A DNA stretch of 64,000 nt, taken from assembly GCA_019459525.1 (NCBI GenBank), contig JAIBEY010000072.1, positions 62,001-126,000 of the forward strand, read 5' to 3'. Below the pieces are notes generated by a model. It was not told the DNA's origin, did not search any database, and was given only the letters and a program-made list of their open reading frames with translations. The position numbers and the translations under genes are program-made. Source of the stretch: Prolixibacteraceae bacterium (GTDB taxonomy: Bacteria; Bacteroidota; Bacteroidia; Bacteroidales; Prolixibacteraceae). Shown here one piece after another: positions 50,581 through 59,839 of this stretch (positions are counted from its first letter, which is position 1; each line of letters opens with the position of its first letter).

Positions 50581-53330
50581 CTTTCAAACGAAAATACGCC
50601 TGACCCGACTTTCAGAATTTTTCGTCCGTTTTCTTCGCCAATTACCTGAATGCCTTTTACTCCTGAAATGTCTTTCCCACTCTCTTTTATCACCGATCGG
50701 GAACTGAAAGGAATATAAATCAGCGCAGTAGTGTTGGCCGGAATGGTTACATTCATCTGAACTGAAGTTCCCGACTTTTGCCATTCCGAGCGGATTTCGC
50801 CGTAGGACGACTGGTAGTTTGCCTTTGCCCAGGTGAGGTCGCCTACCATTTCTGGCTTAATCACAATTTCTTTGTAAGCCACCGATTTTTCTGTCTGACT
50901 AATTCCGCCCAATCCGGCATAAAACCAATCCATCAAATGGCCCAACATTAGATGATTATTCGACACATTTTCCAGTGCAGGCCACGATTCGGTTAACGCA
51001 GTAGCGCCTTTTTTAAGTTGGAAACCGTACCCGGGAACATCGTCGCGGGCATTCATTTCGTAGAGCAACTGCGACTTTCCGCCGAAAGTCAACGCTTCAA
51101 CCAAATAGCGGAATCCAACATCTCCGGCTGTCAGCGGCTTGCCTTGGGCACGAATCGAATCTTCCAAATTCTGCATCACTTTGGTTTTGTACTGGTCGTC
51201 AATCAGACCCACGCACCACGGCATTGCCATCGCTGTTTGGCTTCCGGTGGAAATTACCCCGGTTGCCGGGTTAAAGAATTTCGCATTGAAAGCTGTTTTG
51301 ATTTCATCGGCCCATGCGGTCAATTTTGTTTGCTCGGTTGTCTTTTTCAGAACAGAAGCCATTTCTGACAGCAGTTTTACATCGTAATAATAGATGGAAG
51401 TTGCGGTCAACGCTTTGGGTGTCAACTGCGCTTCGCCGGGTTGTTTCGGACCATAGTCGAACCAATCGCCCAGACCGTGCGAAACGATGTGATGATCGGA
51501 TTTGCCTTTGAGGTATTCTGCGTACCGAATCATCATTGGCCAGGCTTTTTCCATCACCGAAACATCGCCGTACCATTTGTAAATCAGCCACGGCAGAATC
51601 ACCGAGGCGCTTCCCCATTCGGGCGAATCGCGAAATCCACCGCCAAAAGGAACGTATTCAGGCGCGATATCCGGAACCAGGCCGTTTTCGAGCTGGGCTT
51701 CCATCATATCGTCCACTTGCTTGCTGTACAATTGATACAGATCAAAATTGAAATGCACTGAGCTGCCCATCAGGAATGTTTGTTCGAGCCAGCCCAGTTT
51801 TTCGCGGTGCGGACAATCGGTGAGCACACTTTGCAGATTACTCTTAATTCCCCAATTGATCAGGTCAAAAGTGCGGTTGAACAAATCATACGAACAGGAG
51901 AAAGTTCCGGCGGAGGGCGTTGAATTGCGGTTGTGCAATAATTTTAAATCGAGCAGTTGAGCAGTTTCTCCATTGGCCTTTCCCGAAGCAGGAACAGCTC
52001 CTTCCACTTTCACATAGCGGAACCCGTAATAGGTAAATCGCGGACGCCAAATTTCTACGCCATCCCCTTTCAGGGTGTATGAAAACGAATACGGAGAACC
52101 TGATGCTGATTGGTTGGGCTGATTTTCTTTGGTTATCAGTTCCGAGGGAATCAGGCGCACGACCTGTCCCTTTTTACCTTTCACTTTTAACTCCACAATC
52201 CCGGATGCATTCTGCGCAAAATCATACAAATAGCCGCCATCGTCCAGTTTCCTTATCGTTTTTGCTGAAAAGGTTTCTTTGATTTCGAGCGGATAGTCTT
52301 TCTCTTCAATCAGTTTTCCGGAAGGAACTGTCATCAAAATCGCATTCTTCCAAGCCGAATCATTGAAGCCAGACTGATTCCAGCCGTTCTGTTCAAGCCG
52401 GGCGTCGTAATCTTCGCCGCCATAAATACTCGTAAAAGTAATAGGCGATGGTGCAGTTTTCCAATCGGGGCCAGTAACCAAAATTTGCTCCGTTCCGTCG
52501 GTAAAACGAATGCGCAGTTGCCCGATTAGCTTCGGGTTTCCCCAGGCAATGACCAGTTTGCGGTAGCGCTCGCGGTTGATGTTGTAAAAGCCATGGCCAA
52601 CGATGGCTCCAATTGCATTTTTGCCTTGCTGAAGTATTCCAGTCACATCATACGAATTGTAAAAAACGGTTTTGTCGTAATTGGTCCAGCCCGGAGCCAG
52701 AAAACTATTTCCTACTTTTTGACCATTGATCGAAGTTTCGTATTGCCCTAGTCCGGTAATGTACAAGGTGGCTTCTTTGATCTTTTTGCCGACTACAAAT
52801 TCTTTCCGGAACAGCGGAACCACAGGCCGGTCAACACATTTATCGCCCAGTTTGTCGCCATTGCCGTGTACTCCTGGAGTCATTTTTTTTCCGGTAGGCA
52901 TATCTTCATAGCCAATCCATTGGGCATTTTTCCAGTCTGATTCCTGAAACAATCCGGTTCTGAAAACGGCCGTTTCACTCCATTCCGATTCCTGATTTTC
53001 CTGATTCCAGATTTTTACCCGCCAGCAATAGGTTTGTGCCGGATTTAATTCAATGGCAGTGCCGGCAACTAAAACAGATTGCCCCGATTCTATTTTTCCG
53101 GAGTTCCAGATGATTTTTTTTGAAGCTTTTAGGTCCTCAGGATCATTTGCAATCTGAATTTGGTAGGCCGACTGTGATTGGTTACGCTGGCCGGAGCTGA
53201 GTTGCCAGCTAAATAAAGGAACTTTGCCAATAGAGGTTTGCAGGTTCTTAATGTTTAGGGCTGCCTTTCCGTTGGAGGTACAAGAAAGCAGCATGGCCAG
53301 TAGGGCAAGCAATAGTGTGTTGTGTTTCAT
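50559..53330 (-). CDS. GH78 alpha-L-rhamnosidase
   Basis: A 923-residue secreted enzyme (lipoprotein-like signal ending MLLSCTSNG) that removes terminal alpha-L-rhamnose. Domains in order: N-terminal Fn3-like domain with YQIQIANDPEDLKASKKIIWNSGKI (about 55-100), beta-sandwich domains with AQWIGYEDMP (about 135) and AQNASGIVELKVKG (about 375). The (alpha/alpha)6 domain begins with LTDCPHREKLGWLEQTFLMGS (about 505), PDIAPEYVPFGGGFRDSPEWGSA follows (about 560) and a C-terminal beta domain ends the protein. These strings match GH78. It is divergent from the AraC regulator gene, which probably controls it. Confidence 0.92.
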   Translation of the reverse strand: MKHNTLLLALLAMLLSCTSNGKAALNIKNLQTSIGKVPLFSWQLSSGQRNQSQSAYQIQIANDPEDLKASKKIIWNSGKIESGQSVLVAGTAIELNPAQTYCWRVKIWNQENQESEWSETAVFRTGLFQESDWKNAQWIGYEDMPTGKKMTPGVHGNGDKLGDKCVDRPVVPLFRKEFVVGKKIKEATLYITGLGQYETSINGQKVGNSFLAPGWTNYDKTVFYNSYDVTGILQQGKNAIGAIVGHGFYNINRERYRKLVIAWGNPKLIGQLRIRFTDGTEQILVTGPDWKTAPSPITFTSIYGGEDYDARLEQNGWNQSGFNDSAWKNAILMTVPSGKLIEEKDYPLEIKETFSAKTIRKLDDGGYLYDFAQNASGIVELKVKGKKGQVVRLIPSELITKENQPNQSASGSPYSFSYTLKGDGVEIWRPRFTYYGFRYVKVEGAVPASGKANGETAQLLDLKLLHNRNSTPSAGTFSCSYDLFNRTFDLINWGIKSNLQSVLTDCPHREKLGWLEQTFLMGSSVHFNFDLYQLYSKQVDDMMEAQLENGLVPDIAPEYVPFGGGFRDSPEWGSASVILPWLIYKWYGDVSVMEKAWPMMIRYAEYLKGKSDHHIVSHGLGDWFDYGPKQPGEAQLTPKALTATSIYYYDVKLLSEMASVLKKTTEQTKLTAWADEIKTAFNAKFFNPATGVISTGSQTAMAMPWCVGLIDDQYKTKVMQNLEDSIRAQGKPLTAGDVGFRYLVEALTFGGKSQLLYEMNARDDVPGYGFQLKKGATALTESWPALENVSNNHLMLGHLMDWFYAGLGGISQTEKSVAYKEIVIKPEMVGDLTWAKANYQSSYGEIRSEWQKSGTSVQMNVTIPANTTALIYIPFSSRSVIKESGKDISGVKGIQVIGEENGRKILKVGSGVFSFESSTPSPK

Positions 53331-53551
53331 TGGTATAGTTAGGTTTGTATTTCTAAATTGGAACCATTTCCGCAGCTGTTAACAACCACGTAACGCATTC
53401 AGCATTAAAAGCGACCTACCCCTTCATGTAAATTTGACACACCCAATTGCTTTTGTTGCATTTGCTGATGGTGCAAGTTATTAATATATTAGCAGCCTAA
53501 GTCATACGAATTTGACCGAATAACATGGAAATTTGACACAAAAAGCATTTT
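53331..53551. promoter_or_regulatory. Divergent control region between GH78 and the AraC regulator, with three direct repeats
   Basis: The motif CATgnAAATTTGACaca occurs three times on the plus strand: 53425-53442, 53503-53521 (CATACGAATTTGACC, one base shifted) and 53524-53541. The last two start 21 bp apart, two helical turns, as expected for AraC-family half-sites. A separate dyad TTGCA-N11-TGCAA lies at 53456-53476. The last repeat ends 10 bp before the regulator's ATG, so it could also repress that gene. Confidence 0.6.
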
Positions 53552-54424
53552 ATGCAACATGACCGCAATACGGAGGTTAGGTACTTGTCTCATCAGGAGA
53601 ATAACTATTGGAACACGAAAGTAAATACGATCGGGTTTGAGTCTATTCCGGAGTATTCCAGTTATCCAACCACCGGACATCCGCAGGCATACAGTTTTAA
53701 TTTTGATCGGGGACGGGTTCTTCCCGAGTTTCAGATCCTTTATGTTACCGCAGGGAAAGGGCAGTTTGCATCTCAACAGGTTCAGCTTTGCGATATTTCG
53801 GAAGGAACTGTTTTTTTACTAAAACCAGGAGAATGGCATACTTACCGGCCCGACAAAACCACCGGATGGGAATGTTACTGGGTAGGTTTTAGCGGATCGG
53901 ATACCGAAAATCTGGAATCGGAAAATTCATTGATCCATATCGGGTATGACGAGGAAATGGTTGGATTGTATCGTAAAATGCTGGAAGTCAGTAATGGCGA
54001 AAGGCCAGGTTACCGGCAGTTGTTGTCCGGAGTTTTAATTCATTTGTTGGCTTATCTTTTCTTCAGGGAAAAAGACAACAACTGGAAAGACAAAGAAGTA
54101 CTGAACAAAATTGACAAAGCCCGGTTAATGATTCGGGAGAAACTAAATAGTTCGGTTTCGCCCGAAGAGTTGGCGGCTGCATTAAACATGAGCTACACCT
54201 GGTTTCGCCGAATGTTCAGGCAATATACCGGATTGGCTCCTGCACAGTACATTACGCAATTAAAAATTCAGAAAGCCAGAGAATTGCTTTCGGTCACCTC
54301 CATGCCCATCAAAGAAATTGCTCTCGAACTGGGTTACGAATCGATTGATTATTTTTCGACGCTATTTAAAAAACAAACAGGCACAACACCCGGTCAGTTC
54401 AGGAATATGGGAAGAGGCATTTAA
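53552..54424 (+). CDS. AraC-family transcriptional regulator with cupin sensor domain
   Basis: A 290-residue activator of sugar catabolism. The N-terminal part (about residues 25-125) is the cupin-like ligand-binding domain (LPEFQILYVTAGKGQF; EGTVFLLKPGEWHTYRPD; WECYWVGFSG). The last about 100 residues carry two helix-turn-helix motifs (SPEELAAALNMSYTWFRRMFRQYTG and PIKEIALELGYESIDYFSTLFKKQTGTTPGQFR). It is divergent from the GH78 gene. The upstream direct repeats are probable binding sites. The probable inducer is a rhamnose- or fucose-type sugar released by neighbouring enzymes; this is inferred. Confidence 0.9.
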   Translation: MQHDRNTEVRYLSHQENNYWNTKVNTIGFESIPEYSSYPTTGHPQAYSFNFDRGRVLPEFQILYVTAGKGQFASQQVQLCDISEGTVFLLKPGEWHTYRPDKTTGWECYWVGFSGSDTENLESENSLIHIGYDEEMVGLYRKMLEVSNGERPGYRQLLSGVLIHLLAYLFFREKDNNWKDKEVLNKIDKARLMIREKLNSSVSPEELAAALNMSYTWFRRMFRQYTGLAPAQYITQLKIQKARELLSVTSMPIKEIALELGYESIDYFSTLFKKQTGTTPGQFRNMGRGI

Positions 54425-54452
54425 ATGGTTTATCACCTTAAATTTCAAAAAT

Positions 54453-56603
54453 ATGAAGCGTTATCAAAATTTATGGCCCATCACCGTTCTGGTGTTAAGC
54501 CTTTTTGCGTGTAATTCATCAGCCGACAAAAACATGAAAGTTACCTCACAAGACGATTTCGCCACGCCACCGGTTGCCGCGGCCAAACCAACCGAATTTA
54601 CCGAATTCGGGAACAAACGAACCGACAACTATTTCTGGATAAAAGATAAAACCAATCCGGAAGTGATTGAATACCTGAAAGCAGAAAATGCGTATTGCGA
54701 CTCGGTCATGGGCTCCACAAAAGCTCTTCAGGAAAAATTGTTCGCCGAAATGAAAGGCCGCATTAAAGAACAAGACGAAACGGTTCCGCAGCTTAATAAT
54801 GGATATTACTACTATTCCCGGACAGAAACCGGCAAACAGTACCGTATTTATTGCCGGAAAAAAGGTGATGTTTCGGCTCCTGAAGAAGTTATTTTTGATG
54901 TTAATAAAATGGCTGAAGGCAAACCGGCCTATATTTTTGCCACCTACAATGTAAGCCCGGACAATAAGCTGGCCGCTTACATGAGCAATGAAACGGGTTC
55001 GTATGCCGATTTTACCTTGCGGGTTTCTGATGTTACCACTGGAGCCGATCTGCCGATAGCTATTGATAAAGTGCAATCGTTCGTTTGGGCGAACGACAGC
55101 AAAACCTTGTTCTACACGGTTGGGAACGAAGCGCTTCGCTCGTGGAGGGTTTACCGGCATGTAATTGGTACTGCCAAAGCCGATGAACTTGTTTTTGAGG
55201 AGCCCAATGAACAATTTGTGGTTGGCCTTGACAAAAGCAAAACCGACGACTTTATTTTTGTTGTGACTGCCAGTTTTACCACTTCCGAATACTTGTTTTT
55301 ACCGGCTTCGGAGCCAAACGGGAAGTTCCAGGTTTTTATTCCACGGGTGAAAGATGTTACCTACAACGTAACCCATCACAAGGATAAATTCTTCATTCAG
55401 TACAAAGACCGCGAAAACCTCAATTCCCTGGTGTACGAAGCTCCGCTAAAGGGCTACGAAGACCGCAGTACCTGGAAAGTAGTCATTCCTCATGATGCGG
55501 ATGCCAAAATTGAAGGTATCGATGTTTTTCAGGATTATCTGTCGGCACAAATCCGCAAAAACGGGCTGCGCGAAATCCATATCCTCGGACTTAAAGACGG
55601 CCAGAAACAAAGCATTAATTTCCCTGAACCGGTTTATACGGCCTACCTGAGCGGAACTCCGGAATATACCTCGACAACTTTGCGTTACGGATACACTTCG
55701 TTGAACCGTCCTTCGAGCGTTTATGATTACGATATGACCAGCGGAAAAAGTACCCTGCTCAAACAACAGGAAATTCCGAGCGGCTTTAATCCGGATGATT
55801 ATGCGGTTGAACGTGTTTGGGCAACAGCTTCCGATGGCGTGAAAGTGCCCATGTCTGTTGTGTATAAGAAAACGCTGAAAAAAGATGGAAACAGTCCGGC
55901 CCTGCTTTATTCTTACGGGTCATACGGCTCCAGCTCCGATGCTTACTTTGTGTCGAATTTTTACAGCCTGATTGATCGCGGGTTTGTATTCGCGATTGCC
56001 CAAATCAGGGGTGGAAGCGATATGGGAGAACAATGGTACGAAGACGGGAAACTATTGAAAAAGAAAAATACATTCACCGATTTTATCGCCTGTGCCGAAA
56101 AACTGGTTTCCGACAACTTTACCAAATCCGACAAACTGGCCATTATGGGTGGAAGTGCCGGAGGTTTGCTGATGGGTGCTGTGGTTAATATGCGTCCGGA
56201 TTTGTTCCATACGGTTGTAGCCCAGGTTCCTTTTGTTGATGTAATTAACACCATGCTCGATGCCAGTCTTCCGCTTACCACGCAGGAATATGAAGAATGG
56301 GGAAATCCGAACGAAGAGGAATATTACAAATACATTCTCTCGTACTCGCCTTACGACAATATTAAAGCGCAGAATTACCCCAACATACTGGCCACTGGCG
56401 GACTCAACGATTCGCAGGTGGGGTATCACGAACCGGCCAAATTTGTAGCCAAACTCCGCTCAATGAAAACCGACAACAACATTCTGCTGCTTAAAACCAA
56501 TATGGAATCGGGTCACGGTGGGGCAACCGGACGTTTTGATGCACTTAAGGAAAGAGCCTTTGATATGGCATTTATCCTGAACCGGATAGGTATCTCGGAA
56601 TAA
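54453..56603 (+). CDS. Prolyl-oligopeptidase-family (S9A) lipoprotein peptidase
   Basis: A 716-residue serine peptidase of the prolyl endopeptidase/oligopeptidase B group. The ATG at 54453 begins a lipoprotein signal (MKRYQNLWPITVLVLSLFAC, lipobox Cys about 20); a longer frame from 54318 overlaps the AraC gene and lacks a reason to be used. A seven-bladed propeller covers about residues 65-410. The catalytic triad is Ser568 in GGSAGG, Asp653 in GLNDSQV and His688 in SGHGG. The gene follows the AraC gene by 28 bp on the same strand but has no obvious role in sugar use. Confidence 0.88.
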   Translation: MKRYQNLWPITVLVLSLFACNSSADKNMKVTSQDDFATPPVAAAKPTEFTEFGNKRTDNYFWIKDKTNPEVIEYLKAENAYCDSVMGSTKALQEKLFAEMKGRIKEQDETVPQLNNGYYYYSRTETGKQYRIYCRKKGDVSAPEEVIFDVNKMAEGKPAYIFATYNVSPDNKLAAYMSNETGSYADFTLRVSDVTTGADLPIAIDKVQSFVWANDSKTLFYTVGNEALRSWRVYRHVIGTAKADELVFEEPNEQFVVGLDKSKTDDFIFVVTASFTTSEYLFLPASEPNGKFQVFIPRVKDVTYNVTHHKDKFFIQYKDRENLNSLVYEAPLKGYEDRSTWKVVIPHDADAKIEGIDVFQDYLSAQIRKNGLREIHILGLKDGQKQSINFPEPVYTAYLSGTPEYTSTTLRYGYTSLNRPSSVYDYDMTSGKSTLLKQQEIPSGFNPDDYAVERVWATASDGVKVPMSVVYKKTLKKDGNSPALLYSYGSYGSSSDAYFVSNFYSLIDRGFVFAIAQIRGGSDMGEQWYEDGKLLKKKNTFTDFIACAEKLVSDNFTKSDKLAIMGGSAGGLLMGAVVNMRPDLFHTVVAQVPFVDVINTMLDASLPLTTQEYEEWGNPNEEEYYKYILSYSPYDNIKAQNYPNILATGGLNDSQVGYHEPAKFVAKLRSMKTDNNILLLKTNMESGHGGATGRFDALKERAFDMAFILNRIGISE

Positions 56604-56630
56604 CCGGATAATAGAAAATACGATTAAGGA

Positions 56631-56676
56631 AAAGCTTTCTGTCAGCAGTTTACTGAATCTGACAGAAAGCTTTTTA
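56631..56676. terminator. Bidirectional terminator overlapping the dehydrogenase 3' end
   Basis: AAAGCTTTCTGTCAG (56631-56645) pairs perfectly with CTGACAGAAAGCTTT (56659-56673) around a 13-base loop, then TTATATTTT. The convergent minus-strand gene's stop codon (56642-56644) lies within the first arm, so the hairpin contains that gene's last codons. Confidence 0.88.
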
Positions 56677-57556
56677 TATTTTCCAATACTTTTTCTGAAA
56701 GTCGCGATTGGGCTTCCAGCGTAAATCCTGAAGACCGGTCGGAAATAATAATGTTCGGGTATTTCGAGAATTCCGCAGCATATTCACCAACTCCGGGGCC
56801 ATCGAAAATGGCAAACGAAGTCGAATCATTTGCAATCCAGTTTACGAATGCGTTTTTATCGAAAGTCAGGCCAATGGAGGTATTTACCAAAATCGAATTT
56901 GGTTTTTTATTTCTGAATTCAGCTTCGCCCAGGACAATGGAGTTTTTGGGTAAATGCAGGCTGACGACATCACAACGTGCCATCAATTCATTCTGGGGTA
57001 GAAAACCGAAACCTTCTGCTTCCAGTTCAGGCTTGCGGCTCCGGTTGAAGTAAAAAACATTCATGCCAAAATGTTGGGCCGTACGGGCAACCATCGTACC
57101 TAAAGTACCCATTCCGATGATACCCATCGTTTTGCCACGCAGTTCCCGATTTTCGTTTTGCCATCTGAGATTTCCAAGTCCTTTCACCAGGTAAATCAGT
57201 TCAGCAAATATGAATTCGAGTGTTCCGTCGTCACCATAATCACGAACTCCCTTCACAACAATACTTTGCGAACGAGCCTGAACAATGTCAACGTTTGCCG
57301 CTTTTTCGTCGTACAAGCTGCAACACATGCCAATGTATTTCAAGTTCGGTGAAGCTTTAATCACTTCTGCATTAATTTTAGTACGCCAACTTACCAGAAT
57401 ACAATCCGAATCTGCAATCCGGCTAAGGATTTCGGCATCGTTGGCCGGATCATCGTAGTGAATGATGATTGGCTCAGTTGAAAGTAAGGTGATTTGCTCC
57501 GTCACCGGGCTTGTCAGTCCGCAGGAGTCGATGATGGTGATTTTCTGAAATATCAT
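56642..57556 (-). CDS. D-isomer-specific 2-hydroxyacid dehydrogenase-like protein
   Basis: A 304-residue NAD-binding protein. I chose the ATG at 57554-57556 (MIFQKITIIDSCG); a longer frame would overlap the upstream gene. The Rossmann motif is IGMGTLGTMVA near residue 145, and LHLPKNSIVLGEAEF, a phrase seen in this family, follows. The normal catalytic His of the family is not clearly in place: the region reads GVGEYAAEFSKYPNIIISDRSSGFTLEAQ, without the usual PHIG/H motif. It may therefore be a reduced or non-dehydrogenase member. It forms a tandem with the lipoprotein gene upstream (20-bp gap). Confidence 0.78.
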   Translation of the reverse strand: MIFQKITIIDSCGLTSPVTEQITLLSTEPIIIHYDDPANDAEILSRIADSDCILVSWRTKINAEVIKASPNLKYIGMCCSLYDEKAANVDIVQARSQSIVVKGVRDYGDDGTLEFIFAELIYLVKGLGNLRWQNENRELRGKTMGIIGMGTLGTMVARTAQHFGMNVFYFNRSRKPELEAEGFGFLPQNELMARCDVVSLHLPKNSIVLGEAEFRNKKPNSILVNTSIGLTFDKNAFVNWIANDSTSFAIFDGPGVGEYAAEFSKYPNIIISDRSSGFTLEAQSRLSEKVLENIKSFLSDSVNC

Positions 57557-57576
57557 TTTTGAGGGTTCCCACGCAT

Positions 57577-58143
57577 TTATTTTCCGGACATGGCCTGACG
57601 CAGTGCGTTTTCTTTTTCTCCGGTCCAATATTTACAATCCAGATTTAAAAATACCGATGAATAGGCAATGGTTCCTTCGGTTTTCAGCACCAAAACTTTA
57701 AAAAGCTTCGATGCTTCATCAATTTTTGTAAAAACTGAATCGTGTAAAATGGTTTGCGTATCGGCTCCCTGAAGTACATCCTGCAACGATTTTTTGAATG
57801 GCTCAATGCCCGATTCCAATTCAGGAGTAATAAAACTCAGTTCTTTATCGGTGTAAACGATTGGTTTAACATGCGTTGACTGCGAGATTTGTTCCAGGGC
57901 ATACTTCAGCACCGGAAGAAGCTCTTCTCCGGTATTTACCACATGAATTCCGGGTGCGTTTTGTGCCGGAAATGCTTTATCCACCACCAGAATCCAGTTA
58001 CGGTGGCCCAATAAAGGTAATTCTTCAGCTACAACTGTTTTCCAGTTGTTGGTTTCCGGAGCGGTTGTTTGTCCGGCAGGATTGGTACAAGAAGTTGACA
58101 TGCCAAATAAAATTATTGCGGTTAAAATCAGGTTTTTCATCAT
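57577..58143 (-). CDS. Lipoprotein with RbsD/FucU-like domain
   Basis: A 188-residue probable lipoprotein (signal with lipobox STSC near residue 19). The following domain begins EELPLLGHRNWILVVDKAFPAQNAPGIHVVNTG, resembling the RbsD/FucU mutarotase start (LGHGDxIVIADAxFP), with more helices after it. RbsD and FucU are small cytoplasmic sugar mutarotases; an exported relative is unusual and the function here is unknown. Its neighbours on the same strand (dehydrogenase downstream, Gfo/Idh/MocA upstream) agree with sugar metabolism. Confidence 0.72.
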   Translation of the reverse strand: MMKNLILTAIILFGMSTSCTNPAGQTTAPETNNWKTVVAEELPLLGHRNWILVVDKAFPAQNAPGIHVVNTGEELLPVLKYALEQISQSTHVKPIVYTDKELSFITPELESGIEPFKKSLQDVLQGADTQTILHDSVFTKIDEASKLFKVLVLKTEGTIAYSSVFLNLDCKYWTGEKENALRQAMSGK

Positions 58144-58206
58144 AGTTGCTCAATTTTGTTGATTGGATTTTCAATCGGGCTGTTGCCTTTAGTTTTTGAT
58201 TGAAAA

Positions 58207-58243
58207 AAGTATTCGGGGTGATACGTGATGTCACCCCCGTATG
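58207..58243 (-). terminator. Terminator of the second Gfo/Idh/MocA gene
   Basis: GGGGTGA (58215-58221) pairs with TCACCCC (58231-58237), with further pairing outside (TAT/GTA), around a nine-base loop. On the minus strand it is followed by CTTTTTTC, so it ends the transcript from the gene finishing at 58253. Confidence 0.75.
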
Positions 58244-58252
58244 CAGCAATAG

Positions 58253-59572
58253 CTATACTTTAGGCAACGACCATGGAGCGCGGTATTCAGCTTTAGTTAA
58301 AGCATTAGCCTCCGGATCATTTAAAAATTCCTGCTTTTCGCCATCCCAAACAATTTTTCGCCCTAAACGGAAAGCAATATTTCCCATTTGCGCGAAACGG
58401 GCAATGTGGGCGCCAATTTCAATATCACAATTGGGCTTGTTTCGCGTTTTCATACAATCAATAAAATTGGCGACATGTAAATCCAGTCCTTTGTTGGTTC
58501 CTTGTTTAATAGGGACGTCAACAAATCCAGCTTTGGCGCTGGTACTTTTATTTTCGGCCATTACTTCCCATCCGGCACGGTCAACAATCAATGTTCCGTA
58601 TTCACCGATAAAGGCAACTCCGTGTCCGCGGCGTTTGAACTGGGCGCCGTAAATGCCTATGGTGTGATCCCACAAAATACCAAAATCACCAAAATCATAC
58701 ATGGCCATCATGGTATCCGGTGTTTCCATGGCATCGGTGGGGAACGCATATTTTCCACCATTGGAACTGATTGATTTGGGTACATACTGGTTCATTCCAA
58801 ACAAGGCGTAATCCAACAGATGCACCCCCCAGTCGGTCATTACGCCACCGGCATAATCCCAGTACCAGCGCCATGTTGCATGAAACCGGTTTTGGTTGAA
58901 AGCCCGTTCAGGCCTTGGACCTAACCACATGTTGTAGTCAACGCCCGTGGGAGCTGAACCATCAGCAATAAGCGGGATCGATTTTTTCCAGCCCACGTAC
59001 GACCAGGCACGAACCGAGCGCACCCGTCCCAGGTTTCCGGCCTGAATATAATTGACCGCTTCGAGCCAATGCGGATCGCTGCGTTGCCACTGCCCCACCT
59101 GAACCACGGTTTTGTATCGTTTGGTAGCTTTCACCATCAAATTACATTCTTCAATCGTGTAACCCAGCGGTTTTTCACAATAAACGTCTTTCCCGGCTTC
59201 GGCAGCATAAATCATCGGAATACAATGCCAGTGGTCGGGTGTTCCAACAATCACCGCATCAATATCTTTTTGCTCCAGTACTTTTCTGAAATCGCCGTAA
59301 AGAGCAGGTTTCTTGCCGGTCATTTTTTCGAGTTCGGCAGCACGCTTATTTAGCACATTCTGGTCAACATCACACAAAGCGGCACATTCCACATTGGGTT
59401 GCTTCATAAACGAAACTAAATTCGTCCATCCCTGGTTATTACAACCTATTAATGCAACCACTATTTTTTCGTTGGCACCCACGCATCCGGCATTCATCAA
59501 TGTTGGGAAAACGCTCATGGCCGTTGCCACTGTAGCCGATTGTTTAATAAAAGTTCTTCGATCGTTAGTCAT
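58253..59572 (-). CDS. Tat-exported Gfo/Idh/MocA-family oxidoreductase 2
   Basis: A 439-residue NAD(P)-dependent oxidoreductase with a twin-arginine-like signal (NDRRTFIKQSATVATAMSV) and a Cys near residue 29, so exported. The Rossmann region reads VVALIGCNNQG and the catalytic EKPLGYT lies near residue 133. It shares the plan of the enzyme at 36849-38222 but they are not close copies. These exported members are common in Bacteroidota glycan clusters, where they may be NAD-using glycosidases or sugar dehydrogenases. It is divergent from the creatininase-family gene and ends at its own terminator. Confidence 0.87.
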   Translation of the reverse strand: MTNDRRTFIKQSATVATAMSVFPTLMNAGCVGANEKIVVALIGCNNQGWTNLVSFMKQPNVECAALCDVDQNVLNKRAAELEKMTGKKPALYGDFRKVLEQKDIDAVIVGTPDHWHCIPMIYAAEAGKDVYCEKPLGYTIEECNLMVKATKRYKTVVQVGQWQRSDPHWLEAVNYIQAGNLGRVRSVRAWSYVGWKKSIPLIADGSAPTGVDYNMWLGPRPERAFNQNRFHATWRWYWDYAGGVMTDWGVHLLDYALFGMNQYVPKSISSNGGKYAFPTDAMETPDTMMAMYDFGDFGILWDHTIGIYGAQFKRRGHGVAFIGEYGTLIVDRAGWEVMAENKSTSAKAGFVDVPIKQGTNKGLDLHVANFIDCMKTRNKPNCDIEIGAHIARFAQMGNIAFRLGRKIVWDGEKQEFLNDPEANALTKAEYRAPWSLPKV

Positions 59573-59839
59573 AGTATATTCTCTTAGTTGGTTTAGTCAT
59601 TTAACTCCGGAATAAAGAACGCCACTAATCCGGGATTTATTTTTATTTTTATTGACTTTAAAATTTGCCATAAAGGTAACCAACCACGGCAAAAGTAAAA
59701 AGGTAAAAATAGCTGTCTGGAAACATTTCATCGAAATATTTTTAGTTATGCACTCGATTGCACAAATTTGAACAATTTCACGCAAATCCAGAATCATAAA
59801 CCGACAAATAAAGACAATTTAAAACCAATAAACCCGATT

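Noticed and set aside
54318-54452. A longer start for the S9 peptidase
   Set aside because: It overlaps the AraC gene by more than 100 bp and would bury the lipoprotein signal 45 residues into the protein.
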